A stretch of 23,489 bases of DNA, taken from the NCBI GenBank assembly GCA_902476875.1, contig CABSFC010000035.1, positions 1-23,489 of the forward strand, written 5' to 3'. Positions 6,844 to 13,900 of this stretch are shown piece by piece (the stretch's first letter is position 1; each line of letters begins with the position of its first letter). The notes beneath the pieces were generated by a model. It did not search any database. It had not been told where the DNA came from and saw only the letters and a list, made by a program, of their open reading frames with translations. This DNA comes from an uncultured Oscillibacter sp. (lineage in GTDB: Bacteria > Bacillota > Clostridia > Oscillospirales > Oscillospiraceae). A program made the position numbers and the translations under genes.

Positions 6844-7214
6844 GTCTCCGGTGCCTCCCTTCCCCGGGCCGTCTCAAACGCGTGCTCCGGCAGGGCCGCC
6901 GCCAGCACGCAGGCCGCGTCCAGCAGCTCGTCCTCCGTCAGCGCCAGCTCCATCCTGGGGATCAGCCCCTGGAGCCGCTCCACCTTTCTTTTAAAGTCCC
7001 TGGCCAGCAAAAAGCCCGTGTCCGTCAGATACACTTTTCCATACCGCTCCCGCACCAGCAGCCCCCGGTCCATCAGGACCCCCAGCATCCTCGTCACGGA
7101 GGGCTTGGACACCGCCAGAGCCTTGGCGATCTCCACGGCGCCCACGTCCGGCGTTGTCCGGCCCAGGTCGTAGATCGCCAGCAGATAGCGCAGGTGGGTC
7201 TCCGTCAATTCCAT
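6840..7214 (-). CDS. DtxR/MntR-like transcriptional regulator, short form
   Basis: This 124-residue protein begins with the winged helix of the DtxR/MntR family: TETHLRYLLAIYDL, a helix-turn-helix at about 25-52 with VSKPSVTRML, and a wing GKVYLTDTG. The C-terminal SH3-like domain of full-length DtxR is absent, as in many clostridial relatives. The dimer region normally supplies metal ligands in a pattern like ACxxEH. Here, by eye, the Cys is kept (C102) but the E-H pair is replaced by alanines, and the usual His of the preceding helix is missing. It lies at the end of the feo operon, 83 bases past the Cys-rich peptide gene and with a terminator between, and overlaps the next gene by 4 bases. 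A role in controlling feo through the dyads upstream of feoA is a reasonable inference. ATG at 7214 has GAGGGGG upstream. Confidence 0.8.
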   Translation of the reverse strand: MELTETHLRYLLAIYDLGRTTPDVGAVEIAKALAVSKPSVTRMLGVLMDRGLLVRERYGKVYLTDTGFLLARDFKRKVERLQGLIPRMELALTEDELLDAACVLAAALPEHAFETARGREAPET

Positions 7215-7239
7215 GGTCTTTCCCCCTCACTTGAAACTC

Positions 7240-7280
7240 AAAAGGAGACGCGGACAGCTTTTCTTTGCCCGCGTCTCCTT
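7240..7280 (-). terminator. Hairpin terminator after the FeoB-associated peptide gene
   Basis: A 12-bp perfect stem (7242-7253 with 7269-7280) has a 15-base loop. Past it the minus strand reads TTTTGAGTTTC, a short T tract. It may reduce, rather than stop, transcription into the regulator gene. Confidence 0.6.
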
Positions 7281-7297
7281 CCACTTGGTGCTCCTGT

Positions 7298-7444
7298 TTA
7301 TTTGTGATGGCAGCCGCCGCAGCTGCTGCAATCGCCGTTGCAGTGTCCGCCCGCTTTGTGGGACTTCCACAACGACCGGGCGGCCAGGGCCACTACGACG
7401 ACCAGGACCGCGATGACAATTGCGTTTCCAATGATACTGGGCAT
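7298..7444 (-). CDS. FeoB-associated Cys-rich membrane peptide
   Basis: This 48-residue protein was found by translating the strip after feoB. One membrane helix (about 5-22, IGNAIVIAVLVVVVALAA) is followed by a basic turn (RSLWKSHK). The tail has HCNGDCSSCGGCHHK, with four Cys and three His. This is the known layout of the small Cys-rich proteins encoded beside feoB in Firmicutes, thought to help ferrous iron transport or insertion, though their mechanism is not settled. The start at 7444 has GAAAGGAGGG upstream. It lies 22 bases after feoB and ends before a terminator. Confidence 0.9.
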   Translation of the reverse strand: MPSIIGNAIVIAVLVVVVALAARSLWKSHKAGGHCNGDCSSCGGCHHK

Positions 7445-7466
7445 CGCTGTGCCCTCCTTTCAAAAA

Positions 7467-9674
7467 TTACTTCTTCGCGGCGGCAGCGGCCACGGAAGTC
7501 AGATGATGCGTGTCGTTGTCAGGCTGATAGCCCTTGCGGAACAGCAGATAGATGATGCCGGCCAGCAGGACGACAGCCACCACGGTCCAGATGCTGAAGG
7601 GAGCGACGCCGCCGATCAGGCCGCCGATCTGATAGACGATCAGCGCGCACACATAGGCAAAACCGCACATGTAGCCGATGGCGCCCAGGGTCCACTTCCA
7701 GTTGTTCATCTCGCGCTTGATGGCGCCCATGGCGGCGAAGCAGGGAGCGCACAGCAGGTTGAAGACCATGAAGCTGTAAGCGGAGAAAGCGTTGTAGTCG
7801 CCGGCGATCATCGTCCAGATGTCGGCGCTGTCCTCCAACAGGTCAGCGTCACCGGCATAGTGGTACAGCACGCCGAAGGTGTTGACGACCTCTTCCTTGG
7901 CGATCAGGCCGGTGATGGTGGCGACAGCGGACTTCCAGCCGTCGTTGATCCAGCCCAGAGGGATGAAGAGCCAGGCAATGGCGTTGCCGATGACGGCCAG
8001 CAGAGAGTCGTTGTTGTCCTCGACAGCCTGCCACACGCCGTCCACGAAGCCGTAGCCCTGGAGGAACCACAGGATGATGGAGGAGAGCAGGATGATGGTG
8101 CCGGCGCGCTTGATGAAGGACCAGCCGCGCTCCCAGGTGGCACGCAGAACGTTGCCGGCGGAGGGCAGGTGATAGGTGGGCAGCTCCATAACGAAGGGAG
8201 CGGGCTCACCGGCGAAAGCCTTGAACTTCTTCAGCATGATGCCGGAGATGACCACAGCAGCGATGCCGATGAAGTAAGCGGAGGTCGCCACCCAGGCGGA
8301 GTTGCCGAACAGAGCGCCGGCGAACAGGCCGATGATGGGCATCTTGGCGCCGCAGGGGATGAAGCCGGTGGTCATGATGGTCATTTTCCGGTCACGGTCC
8401 TGCTCGATGGTACGGGAGGCCATGATGCCGGGCACGCCGCAGCCGGTGGCCACCAGCATGGGGATGAAGCTCTTGCCGGACAGGCCGAAGCGGCGGAAGA
8501 TGCGGTCCATGATGAAGGCGATACGGGCCATGTAGCCCACGTCTTCCAGAATGGCCAGCAGGAAGAACAGCACCAGCATCTGAGGCACAAAGCCCAGCAC
8601 GGCGCCGACGCCGGCCACGATGCCGTCCTGGATCAGGCCGTACAGCCAGCCGCCCTCAGCGACGCCCAGCGCGCCCAGGATGGTGTCAAACAGGCCGGGG
8701 ACCCACTCGCCGAAGAGCACGTCGTTGGCCCAGTCAGTACCCATGGTGCCGATGGAGATGGCCCAGCCGCCCATGGCGATGGCATAGATCAGGAACATGA
8801 CCACCGCGAAGATGGGCAGAGCCAGGACGCGGTTCGTCACGATCTGGTCGATCTTATCAGAGGCGGACAGGCTGCCCTTGGCGGCCTTCTTCTTAACGGC
8901 CTTGGTGACAACGCCGTTGATGTACGCGTAGCGCTGGTTGGTGATGATGCTCTCGGCGTCGTCGTCCAGCTCCTTCTCGCAGTCCACGATGTGGGCCTCC
9001 AGATGCTCGGCCAGCACCTTGTCCAGCTTCAGGTCTTCCAGGACCTTCTCGTCGCGCTCGAAGATCTTGATGGCGTACCAGCGGAGATACTGGTCGTCCA
9101 CCTTGCCCTGAACGGACTCCTCGATGTGGGCGATGGCGTGCTCCACGCTGCCGGTGAACACGTGGGGCAGCTCGCCGGCCTTGTGGGACTGGGCCAGCGC
9201 CACGGCCTTCTCCGCCGCGGCCACGCCGCCCTCGCCCTTCAGGGCGCTCATCTCCACGACCTCGCAGCCCAGGGCGGCGCCCAGCTTGGCAAGGTCGATC
9301 TTGTCGCCGTTCTTGCGGACCAGGTCGATCATGTTGACCGCCACCACAACGGGCAGGCCCAGCTCGATCAGCTGGGTGGTCAGATACAGGTTGCGCTCGA
9401 TGTTGGTGCCGTCCACGATGTTCAAGATGGCGTCGGGCTTCTCGCCCACCAGATAGTTCCGGGCCACCACTTCCTCCAGCGTGTAGGGGGACAGGGAGTA
9501 GATGCCGGGCAGGTCCTGGATGATGACATCCTTATGGCCCTTCAGCTTGCCCTCCTTCTTCTCCACGGTGACGCCGGGCCAGTTGCCCACATACTGGCTG
9601 GAGCCGGTCAGGCTGTTGAACAGGGTGGTTTTACCGCAGTTCGGGTTGCCCGCCAGCGCGATTTTGATTTCCAT
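7467..9674 (-). CDS. feoB: Ferrous iron transport protein B (FeoB)
   Basis: FeoB is the Fe(II) permease of the cytoplasmic membrane with an N-terminal GTPase. The 735-residue protein shows G1 GNPNCGKT (9-16), the G2 Thr in VTVE (35-38), G3 DLPG (54-57), G4 NMID (114-117) and G5 SAL (143-145). A helical spacer domain runs to about residue 270. The membrane core has the paired gate repeats (GYMARIAFIMDRIFRRFGLSG region and the CAPCFAAMGAI region). It is slightly shorter than the Escherichia coli protein, mainly at the tail, which ends in an alanine/lysine run. ATG at 9674 has GGAAGGAG upstream. An inverted repeat resembling the feo operators sits 20 bases upstream of the start (9695-9710), so feoB may have extra control beyond the feoA promoter. 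Confidence 0.97.
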   Translation of the reverse strand: MEIKIALAGNPNCGKTTLFNSLTGSSQYVGNWPGVTVEKKEGKLKGHKDVIIQDLPGIYSLSPYTLEEVVARNYLVGEKPDAILNIVDGTNIERNLYLTTQLIELGLPVVVAVNMIDLVRKNGDKIDLAKLGAALGCEVVEMSALKGEGGVAAAEKAVALAQSHKAGELPHVFTGSVEHAIAHIEESVQGKVDDQYLRWYAIKIFERDEKVLEDLKLDKVLAEHLEAHIVDCEKELDDDAESIITNQRYAYINGVVTKAVKKKAAKGSLSASDKIDQIVTNRVLALPIFAVVMFLIYAIAMGGWAISIGTMGTDWANDVLFGEWVPGLFDTILGALGVAEGGWLYGLIQDGIVAGVGAVLGFVPQMLVLFFLLAILEDVGYMARIAFIMDRIFRRFGLSGKSFIPMLVATGCGVPGIMASRTIEQDRDRKMTIMTTGFIPCGAKMPIIGLFAGALFGNSAWVATSAYFIGIAAVVISGIMLKKFKAFAGEPAPFVMELPTYHLPSAGNVLRATWERGWSFIKRAGTIILLSSIILWFLQGYGFVDGVWQAVEDNNDSLLAVIGNAIAWLFIPLGWINDGWKSAVATITGLIAKEEVVNTFGVLYHYAGDADLLEDSADIWTMIAGDYNAFSAYSFMVFNLLCAPCFAAMGAIKREMNNWKWTLGAIGYMCGFAYVCALIVYQIGGLIGGVAPFSIWTVVAVVLLAGIIYLLFRKGYQPDNDTHHLTSVAAAAAKK

Positions 9675-9694
9675 TATTCTCTCCTTCCAGAAAT

Positions 9695-9710
9695 GTTAGT
9701 TTTGGCTAAC
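9695..9710. promoter_or_regulatory. Operator-like inverted repeat just upstream of feoB
   Basis: GTTAG-N6-CTAAC is a perfect 5-6-5 dyad in the gap between the second feoA and feoB. It has the same arms and spacing as the dyads in the feoA promoter region, which supports a shared regulator. Confidence 0.6.
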
Positions 9711-9757
9711 TTTTCGCTTTTTTATCAGGCGGCTCCCGCCGCCCCATGGTTTACGAT

Positions 9758-9979
9758 TTACTGCACCTCGATCATTTCCGCGTCGGCCTTGCGCACGCTC
9801 AGCTCATAGCCGCGCACGTTCAGCTCCATCGGATCGCCCAAAGGCGCGACTTTACGGACGTAGATCTCCACGCCCTTGGTAATGCCCATATCCATGATGC
9901 GGCGCTTCACCGGGCCCTCCCCGTGGAGCTTCGCAACGGTAACGGTCTCGCCCACCTTTGCGTCCTTCAGAGTTTTCAT
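9758..9979 (-). CDS. feoA: FeoA-type SH3-like protein, second copy
   Basis: This 73-residue protein has the FeoA fold pattern: a start of LKDAKVGETVTVAKL, then KRRIMDMGITKGVEIYV, then a beta strand LNVRGYELSVRKADAEMIEV. FeoA proteins are cytoplasmic partners of FeoB needed for Fe(II) transport. This copy lies directly before feoB, with an 83-base gap holding an operator-like dyad, and 15 bases after the other feoA. The ribosome site AAGGAGGAG precedes ATG 9979. Confidence 0.92.
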   Translation of the reverse strand: MKTLKDAKVGETVTVAKLHGEGPVKRRIMDMGITKGVEIYVRKVAPLGDPMELNVRGYELSVRKADAEMIEVQ

Positions 9980-9994
9980 GCCATTTCTCCTCCT

Positions 9995-10207
9995 TTAAAT
10001 CATGATCCGGTTCGCCATGGTTTTGTCCAGCGCTATCCGGCTCTCCTTCACCTGCAGGATCAGGTTTCCCGCGATCTCGCTGACGACCGTCACATCGCTG
10101 CCCACCACGAAGCCCAACTCGGCCAGGTGCTGGCGGATCTCGTCCTTGCCAGTGATCTTGCGGATCGTCACGGTCTCGCCCGCCTTTGCCATCGTCAACG
10201 GTATCAT
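9995..10207 (-). CDS. feoA: FeoA-type SH3-like protein, first copy
   Basis: This 70-residue protein is a second, clearly different FeoA: MAKAGETVTIRKITGKDEIRQHLAELGFVVGSDVTVV, then ILQVKESRIALDKTMANRIMI. (Written here as two quoted blocks: GETVTIRKITG at about 10-20 and HLAELGFVVGSDVTVV at about 27-42.) It is the first gene of the feo operon, directly behind the promoter and dyads. Two different feoA genes ahead of feoB are common in Clostridia; each may contact FeoB or one may serve a regulatory role. GGAGGG precedes ATG 10207 by about 7 bases. Confidence 0.92.
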   Translation of the reverse strand: MIPLTMAKAGETVTIRKITGKDEIRQHLAELGFVVGSDVTVVSEIAGNLILQVKESRIALDKTMANRIMI

Positions 10208-10227
10208 ATGTATCCCTCCGCAGAGAA

Positions 10228-10241
10228 TTAGTTTGAGCTAA
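10228..10241. promoter_or_regulatory. feo operator-like dyad, TTAG-N6-CTAA (proximal)
   Basis: A 4-6-4 inverted repeat lies 21 bases upstream of the first feoA start, just upstream of its ribosome site. It shares arms and spacing with the other dyads of this locus. Confidence 0.55.
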
Positions 10242-10261
10242 CCAACTGCCCAAAAAAGAGT

Positions 10262-10279
10262 GGTTAGATAGCCCTAACC
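10262..10279. promoter_or_regulatory. feo operator-like dyad, GGTTAG-N6-CTAACC (main)
   Basis: A perfect 6-6-6 inverted repeat begins about 13 bases downstream of the -10 box, so it covers the transcription start region. It is the longest and most symmetric of the set. DtxR-family operators often have TTAG/CTAA arms, but with other spacings; the assignment to the local regulator is inference. Confidence 0.7.
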
Positions 10280-10291
10280 GCCGATATTCAG

Positions 10292-10320
10292 AGTTTAACT
10301 CCTCTAACTGCGTTTGTCAA
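10292..10320 (-). promoter_or_regulatory. Sigma-A promoter of the feo operon
   Basis: On the minus strand a perfect TTGACA (10315-10320) and TAAACT (10292-10297) are 17 bases apart. A GTTAG half-site lies in the spacer, and a weak dyad (10293-10308, GTTTA-N6-CTAAC) overlaps the -10 box. A repressor bound here would block RNA polymerase directly. Confidence 0.75.
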
Positions 10321-10352
10321 GCCCTGGCAGAGAATTTTCCTCGGTTCGCCTG

Positions 10353-10370
10353 TCGGTTTGTACCAACCGA
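10353..10370. repeat. 18-base dyad TCGGTT-N6-AACCGA upstream of the feo promoter
   Basis: A perfect 6-6-6 inverted repeat lies 33 bases upstream of the -35 box. The geometry equals that of the main feo dyad but the arms differ. It may bind a second regulator. Confidence 0.45.
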
Positions 10371-10434
10371 ATGGCAAACGATCCCTCAAGGACAAATTTT
10401 TTATGGATTTTCACAAGGGCTTTCCATCGGTGCC

Positions 10435-10471
10435 CTGTAAAAAGGCAGAGGAACGGGATCTCCCGTTCCTC
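10435..10471 (-). terminator. Intrinsic terminator of recQ
   Basis: An 11-bp perfect stem (10448-10458 with 10461-10471, 2-base loop) is followed on the minus strand by TGCCTTTTTAC. It lies 60 bases past the recQ stop and isolates recQ from the feo promoter. Confidence 0.75.
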
Positions 10472-10530
10472 CGCGGACCCCAGGCGAAAAAAAGAGGTCC
10501 CTCCATCCGTGCAGGTCCGGCCAGTCACGC

Positions 10531-12354
10531 TCAGCGCGCCCCTTCAAACGCCTCGATCTCCGCCAGGAACGCCTTGCCGTAACGCCCCGCCTTGGCGCCG
10601 CCCACACCGCTGACGGCGCGGAGCTCCTCCATGGTCCGGGGACGGGCCAGCGCCATCTCCCGCAGGGTCTTGTCGGTAAACACCACATAGGCGGGCACGC
10701 CCTGCATCCGGGCGATTTTGGCCCGAAGCGCCCGCAGGTTCTGGAACAGCTCCGCCGCCGGACCATCCAGCTCCGCGGAAGCGGACCCGCGGCTGACGGC
10801 GGGCCGCTCCTCCCTCACCGTCTTCATGATCAGGGACGGGCCGTTCCGCGCGATGTCCTCCGCCCGCTCCCCCAGCCGCACCACCGGGTACTGGCCGGGG
10901 CTCAGGGTCAAAACGCCCTCGTCCAGCAGGAAGCGGATGCGCTCCCGGACCTCCTTCTGGGTCAGGCCGCTCAGGGCGCCGTAGCTCCGCTCCCGGTCCA
11001 AGTGATATTTGCGCACCTTTTCCGTCTCCGCGCCGCACAGGGTCTCCGCCACCAGCCCGACGCCGAAGGCCTGGTTCAGCTCTTCCACGCAGGCCACGAT
11101 GGCCCGGGCCTCCCGGCCCACGTCCACCTCCTCGAAGTTGTGGAGACAGTTGTAGCAGGTGCCGCAGTAGTCCGGGGCGAACTCCCCGAAGTACTGCAAA
11201 ATATACTGCCGCAGGCAGCGCCGTGTCCGGCAGTAGCCCGTCATCCGCCGCAGGCGCTGGAGATCCCGCTCCCGCAGCGTCTCCGCCGTGCGGGCGTCCA
11301 GCCCCTCCCGGAGCTCGCTGTGGGTGATGAGGAACTCGCCTGTCCGCACGTCCTGGCCGCTGTACAGCAGGACGCAGCTGGCGGGCAGGCCATCCCGTCC
11401 GGCACGGCCCGCCTCCTGATAGTAGCTCTCAATGTCCTTGGGCATGTTGTAGTGGATGACGTACCGCACGTCGGACTTGTCAATGCCCATGCCGAAAGCG
11501 TTGGTGGCCACCATCACCTGGGCCCGGTCATACAGGAAATCCTCCTGGTTTTGCCGCCGCTCCTCCGCCTCCAGTCCGGCGTGATAGCGGGTGGCTGGAA
11601 CGCCCCGCTCCCGGAGAAAGCCACACACCTCCTCCACGTTCTTCCGGGTGGCGCAGTAGACGATGCCGCACTTGCCGGGGCGGCCCTTCACCAGCTCCAG
11701 CAGGGCCGCCTTTTTGCTGTCTGGCTGCTGGACCTCGAAATACAGGTTCTCCCGGTCAAAGCCGGTGGTGACGCGCAGCGGGTCCTCCAGCTTCAGCAGC
11801 GATTCGATATCCTCCTTCACGTCCGGCGTGGCGGTGGCGGTGAAAGCCCCGATCGGCGGCCGCTTGGGCAGGGAGGCCACAAAGGCCGGGATGTTTAAGT
11901 AGGAGGGCCGGAAGTCCTGCCCCCATTGGGAGATGCAGTGTGCCTCGTCCACCGCCACCAGAGAGATGTCCGCGCGCTCCGCGAAGGAGCGGAAGCCCTC
12001 GGTCTCCAGCCGCTCCGGGGCCACATAGATAATTTTGTACCGCCCCGCCTTCGCCCTGTCCAGGGCCAGCAGGTACTGTTTGAAGGTCAAACTGCTGTTG
12101 AGGAACGCCGCCGGGACGCCCATCTGCACCAGCTGCGTCACCTGGTCCCGCATCAGCGACACCAGCGGCGAGATCACCAGCGTGATGCCCGGCAGCAGCA
12201 GCGCCGGGATCTGGTAGCAAATGGACTTCCCCGCCCCGGTGGGCATGATGGCCAGGGCGTCCCGGCCCGCGAGCAGCGTGTCGATAATGTCCTCCTGCCC
12301 GCCCCGGAAGGCGTCGTAGCCGAAGTAGGTTTTTAAGGCTTCCTCTTTTGTCAT
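10531..12354 (-). CDS. recQ: ATP-dependent DNA helicase RecQ
   Basis: This 607-residue 3'-5' DNA helicase of the RecQ family acts in recombination and repair of stalled forks. It shows Walker A PTGAGKS (38-44), the DEAHCISQWGQDFRPSY block (Walker B plus the RecQ aromatic loop), TATAT, and motif VI QEAGRAGRDG. A zinc-binding region has a Cys pattern CRTRRC...CGTCYNC, followed by a winged-helix domain. A C-terminal HRDC domain has YVVFTDKTLREMA and SGVGGAKAGRYG. The ATG at 12354 is chosen: AAAGGAA lies about 10 bases upstream and the helicase domain starts there. The frame is open 14 codons further, but that stretch overlaps the likely promoter. It is a single-gene unit with its own terminator. 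Confidence 0.96.
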   Translation of the reverse strand: MTKEEALKTYFGYDAFRGGQEDIIDTLLAGRDALAIMPTGAGKSICYQIPALLLPGITLVISPLVSLMRDQVTQLVQMGVPAAFLNSSLTFKQYLLALDRAKAGRYKIIYVAPERLETEGFRSFAERADISLVAVDEAHCISQWGQDFRPSYLNIPAFVASLPKRPPIGAFTATATPDVKEDIESLLKLEDPLRVTTGFDRENLYFEVQQPDSKKAALLELVKGRPGKCGIVYCATRKNVEEVCGFLRERGVPATRYHAGLEAEERRQNQEDFLYDRAQVMVATNAFGMGIDKSDVRYVIHYNMPKDIESYYQEAGRAGRDGLPASCVLLYSGQDVRTGEFLITHSELREGLDARTAETLRERDLQRLRRMTGYCRTRRCLRQYILQYFGEFAPDYCGTCYNCLHNFEEVDVGREARAIVACVEELNQAFGVGLVAETLCGAETEKVRKYHLDRERSYGALSGLTQKEVRERIRFLLDEGVLTLSPGQYPVVRLGERAEDIARNGPSLIMKTVREERPAVSRGSASAELDGPAAELFQNLRALRAKIARMQGVPAYVVFTDKTLREMALARPRTMEELRAVSGVGGAKAGRYGKAFLAEIEAFEGAR

Positions 12355-12671
12355 GGGGCGATGTTCCTTTCTCTTGCAAAGCGCTGGCCCCATCATAGCA
12401 CAGTTTTGGCTGAAAGTCCCCTGTTTTATTTCCTCTCCATTTCAAAGCCGGACCGGCTCCGGGTTGTAGATCATGCAAATGATCTGGGTACTGACCAGTT
12501 CCGTTATGACATCCCGACTGTCAAGATACTGTAACCACAATGGTTGAAAAGGGAAAATCCTTTTCAGTTTTCGGCCCGTCTGGTGGAAACGGACGCGCCG
12601 CGTGTGGAGAAGGACGGCAAGCGCTCTCTTGTAAATCAGGAAGGACCCGGCCCGCGGCCAGGTCCCTCTCC
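12355..12671. other. 317-base intergenic region upstream of recQ
   Basis: No gene is supported here. A TATGAT box with an extended TG (minus strand, 12392-12397) is the likely -10 of recQ, but I see no good -35. The rest holds a cluster of short perfect dyads: 12446-12458 (AGCCGG-A-CCGGCT), 12468-12485 (AGATCAT-GCAA-ATGATCT) and 12507-12523 (TGACA-N7-TGTCA). A GC hairpin at 12643-12665 belongs to the next gene. The strip 12524-12642 shows nothing I can name. Confidence 0.6.
12643..12665 (-). terminator. Probable terminator of the PRK06851-like gene
   Basis: A 10-bp stem with one mismatch (12643-12652 with 12656-12665) lies 6 bases past the stop codon. Past it the minus strand reads TTCCTGATTT, a poor T tract, so its strength is uncertain. 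Confidence 0.45.
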
Positions 12672-13739
12672 TTATCCCAGATAGCTCAGCAGCCGCCCGG
12701 TCTCCAGCGCCGCCAGGGTGCGCACGCCGTCGAAGTCCACATAGGGATTGTAGACCGCCTCCAGCTTGTCGTGGTTGGCCTTGGCGTCTTTCAGCGCGCT
12801 GACGCCCTCCTCCCGGAGAAGCGTCACCATCCGGCTCTGGAACCGCAGACGGGCCTTTCCCGCCACCTCCGTCATGGCGTCCAGCCGGATGCGGCGGAAG
12901 GGCTTCCGGCCGTAGTCCATCCCGGGCCGGGAGGTGACAAATGCCAACCCCAGCCCCGGCACCAGCAGGTGCTCCATGCGCCCCGGCTCCTCCGGGGACG
13001 GGCAGACGACGGTATCCCAGCCGTTTGCTGCCGCCGCGTCATGGAGCCGGGCCAGGGCGGGTCCCGCCAGCTCCCAGCTGTCCGCGAACTCATAGACTTT
13101 GGGGCACAGGGCGTCCACGCTGTCAAACCGCCAGACATAGCCCTTGTGGGTGATGCTGCCCAAAAAGCGCCGGATGGTCCTCCCCCGCTGTCCGCCCTTC
13201 TGGCGCAGCTCCCGGGCGATGATGCCGTCCACCCGCCGTTGAGCCCGCGCCCCGTCAAAGCTCCCGCGCACCGCCGCCACCGCGTCCAACTCCACCTGCC
13301 GGGCGGCTTTCAGGCTGTGGTAGGCCCGCACATAGGCGTCCTTGTACGCGTGGGTGTGAGCCTTCACCTCCTCGGCGGCGGCCTTGGCGGCGGTCAGGTC
13401 ATAAAACCGCCCCAGGTCCACATACCGGTCCACCGCCGCCGGGTATTTTGGCTCAAGGACGTGGGGGCTGGTGCCGTCCGCCACGGCGCATTTCAGCTCC
13501 GGAAGCACCACGCCGTCCAGGGAGTCCGGGTCGCCGGAGCACCACAGGTACTCCACCGCCGTGCCCGCTTCCTCCATCGCCTTGCCCAGCGCCCGCATAA
13601 AGGTGTTCTTCCCCACGCCGGGGCCGCCCTTCAACACCATCAGGTCGTATGTATCCTCGATGTCCACCATCTCCGGGAACAGATTTTGAAAACCGTCGCC
13701 GCTGTTGGCGCCGACAAAAAAGTTCGTTACCTGTGCCAT
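12672..13739 (-). CDS. PRK06851-type P-loop ATPase/nucleotide kinase-like protein
   Basis: This 355-residue protein resembles the PRK06851 family of duplicated P-loop proteins of unknown function. The first half has FFVGANSGDGFQNLF, the Walker A loop GGPGVGKNT (38-46), then CSGDPDSLDGVVLPEL and TSPHVLEPKYP, all family hallmarks. The residue after the Walker Lys is Asn rather than Ser/Thr. The second half starts again with RRFLGSITHKG (the FLGA.TPKG equivalent). Where its own P-loop should be it reads YEFADSWELAGP, so it has lost nucleotide binding there. Start: ATG 13739 with GGAGGAG upstream; the frame opens nine codons earlier without a ribosome site. It is a single gene, divergent from the D,D-carboxypeptidase gene. 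Function is unknown. Confidence 0.8.
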   Translation of the reverse strand: MAQVTNFFVGANSGDGFQNLFPEMVDIEDTYDLMVLKGGPGVGKNTFMRALGKAMEEAGTAVEYLWCSGDPDSLDGVVLPELKCAVADGTSPHVLEPKYPAAVDRYVDLGRFYDLTAAKAAAEEVKAHTHAYKDAYVRAYHSLKAARQVELDAVAAVRGSFDGARAQRRVDGIIARELRQKGGQRGRTIRRFLGSITHKGYVWRFDSVDALCPKVYEFADSWELAGPALARLHDAAAANGWDTVVCPSPEEPGRMEHLLVPGLGLAFVTSRPGMDYGRKPFRRIRLDAMTEVAGKARLRFQSRMVTLLREEGVSALKDAKANHDKLEAVYNPYVDFDGVRTLAALETGRLLSYLG

Positions 13740-13900
13740 CACTGTCTCCTCCAAATCCGATTTCATTTTCAGGCTATGCCAAAACGCCTTGGCCTGACAG
13801 TGTTTTTTCAGGAAATTTCAGCCAAAGCAAAATTCATAGTGAAATCCCTGGCGCTTTTTGGTATAATAAGAAAAATGTCGATTCGAACGGGGAGCTATTC
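13740..13900. other. Divergent promoter region, P-loop gene / carboxypeptidase gene
   Basis: This 161-base region serves two divergent genes. On the plus strand GTGAAA (13839-13844) and a perfect TATAAT (13862-13867) are 17 bases apart and point at the carboxypeptidase gene. A GCCAA-N6-TTGGC dyad (13778-13793) lies 39 bases upstream of the P-loop gene's start. I found no convincing promoter for the minus-strand gene. Confidence 0.6.
13839..13867 (+). promoter_or_regulatory. Sigma-A promoter of the D,D-carboxypeptidase gene
   Basis: It has -35 GTGAAA and -10 TATAAT with a 17-base spacer, and the ATG follows at 13901. The -10 is a perfect match; the -35 matches at four of six positions. Confidence 0.65.

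Larger units (their letters stand above)
10208..10530. other. 323-base control region between recQ and the feo operon
   Basis: No gene lies here. It holds the recQ terminator (10439-10471), an 18-base dyad (10353-10370), the feo promoter (10292-10320) and three operator-like dyads (10228-10241, 10262-10279, 10293-10308). The strip 10371-10438 is AT-rich with nothing I can name. Confidence 0.75.

Noticed and set aside
6059..6877. A 272-codon minus-strand frame across the ketopantoate reductase-like gene, considered as the missing part after a frameshift
   Set aside because: Its translation is Arg/Gly/Pro-rich shadow and does not supply the missing central region of the family, so the gap looks like a deletion, not a frameshift.
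9728..9743. GGCGGC-N4-GCCGCC hairpin before feoB, considered as a terminator
   Set aside because: On the minus strand it is followed by TGATAAAAAAG, an A run rather than a T run, so it is not a terminator for feoA.
7338..9809. An 823-codon open frame on the plus strand opposite feoB
   Set aside because: It is antisense to feoB and has the same His/Gln/Asp/Gly-rich shadow composition as other antisense frames here.
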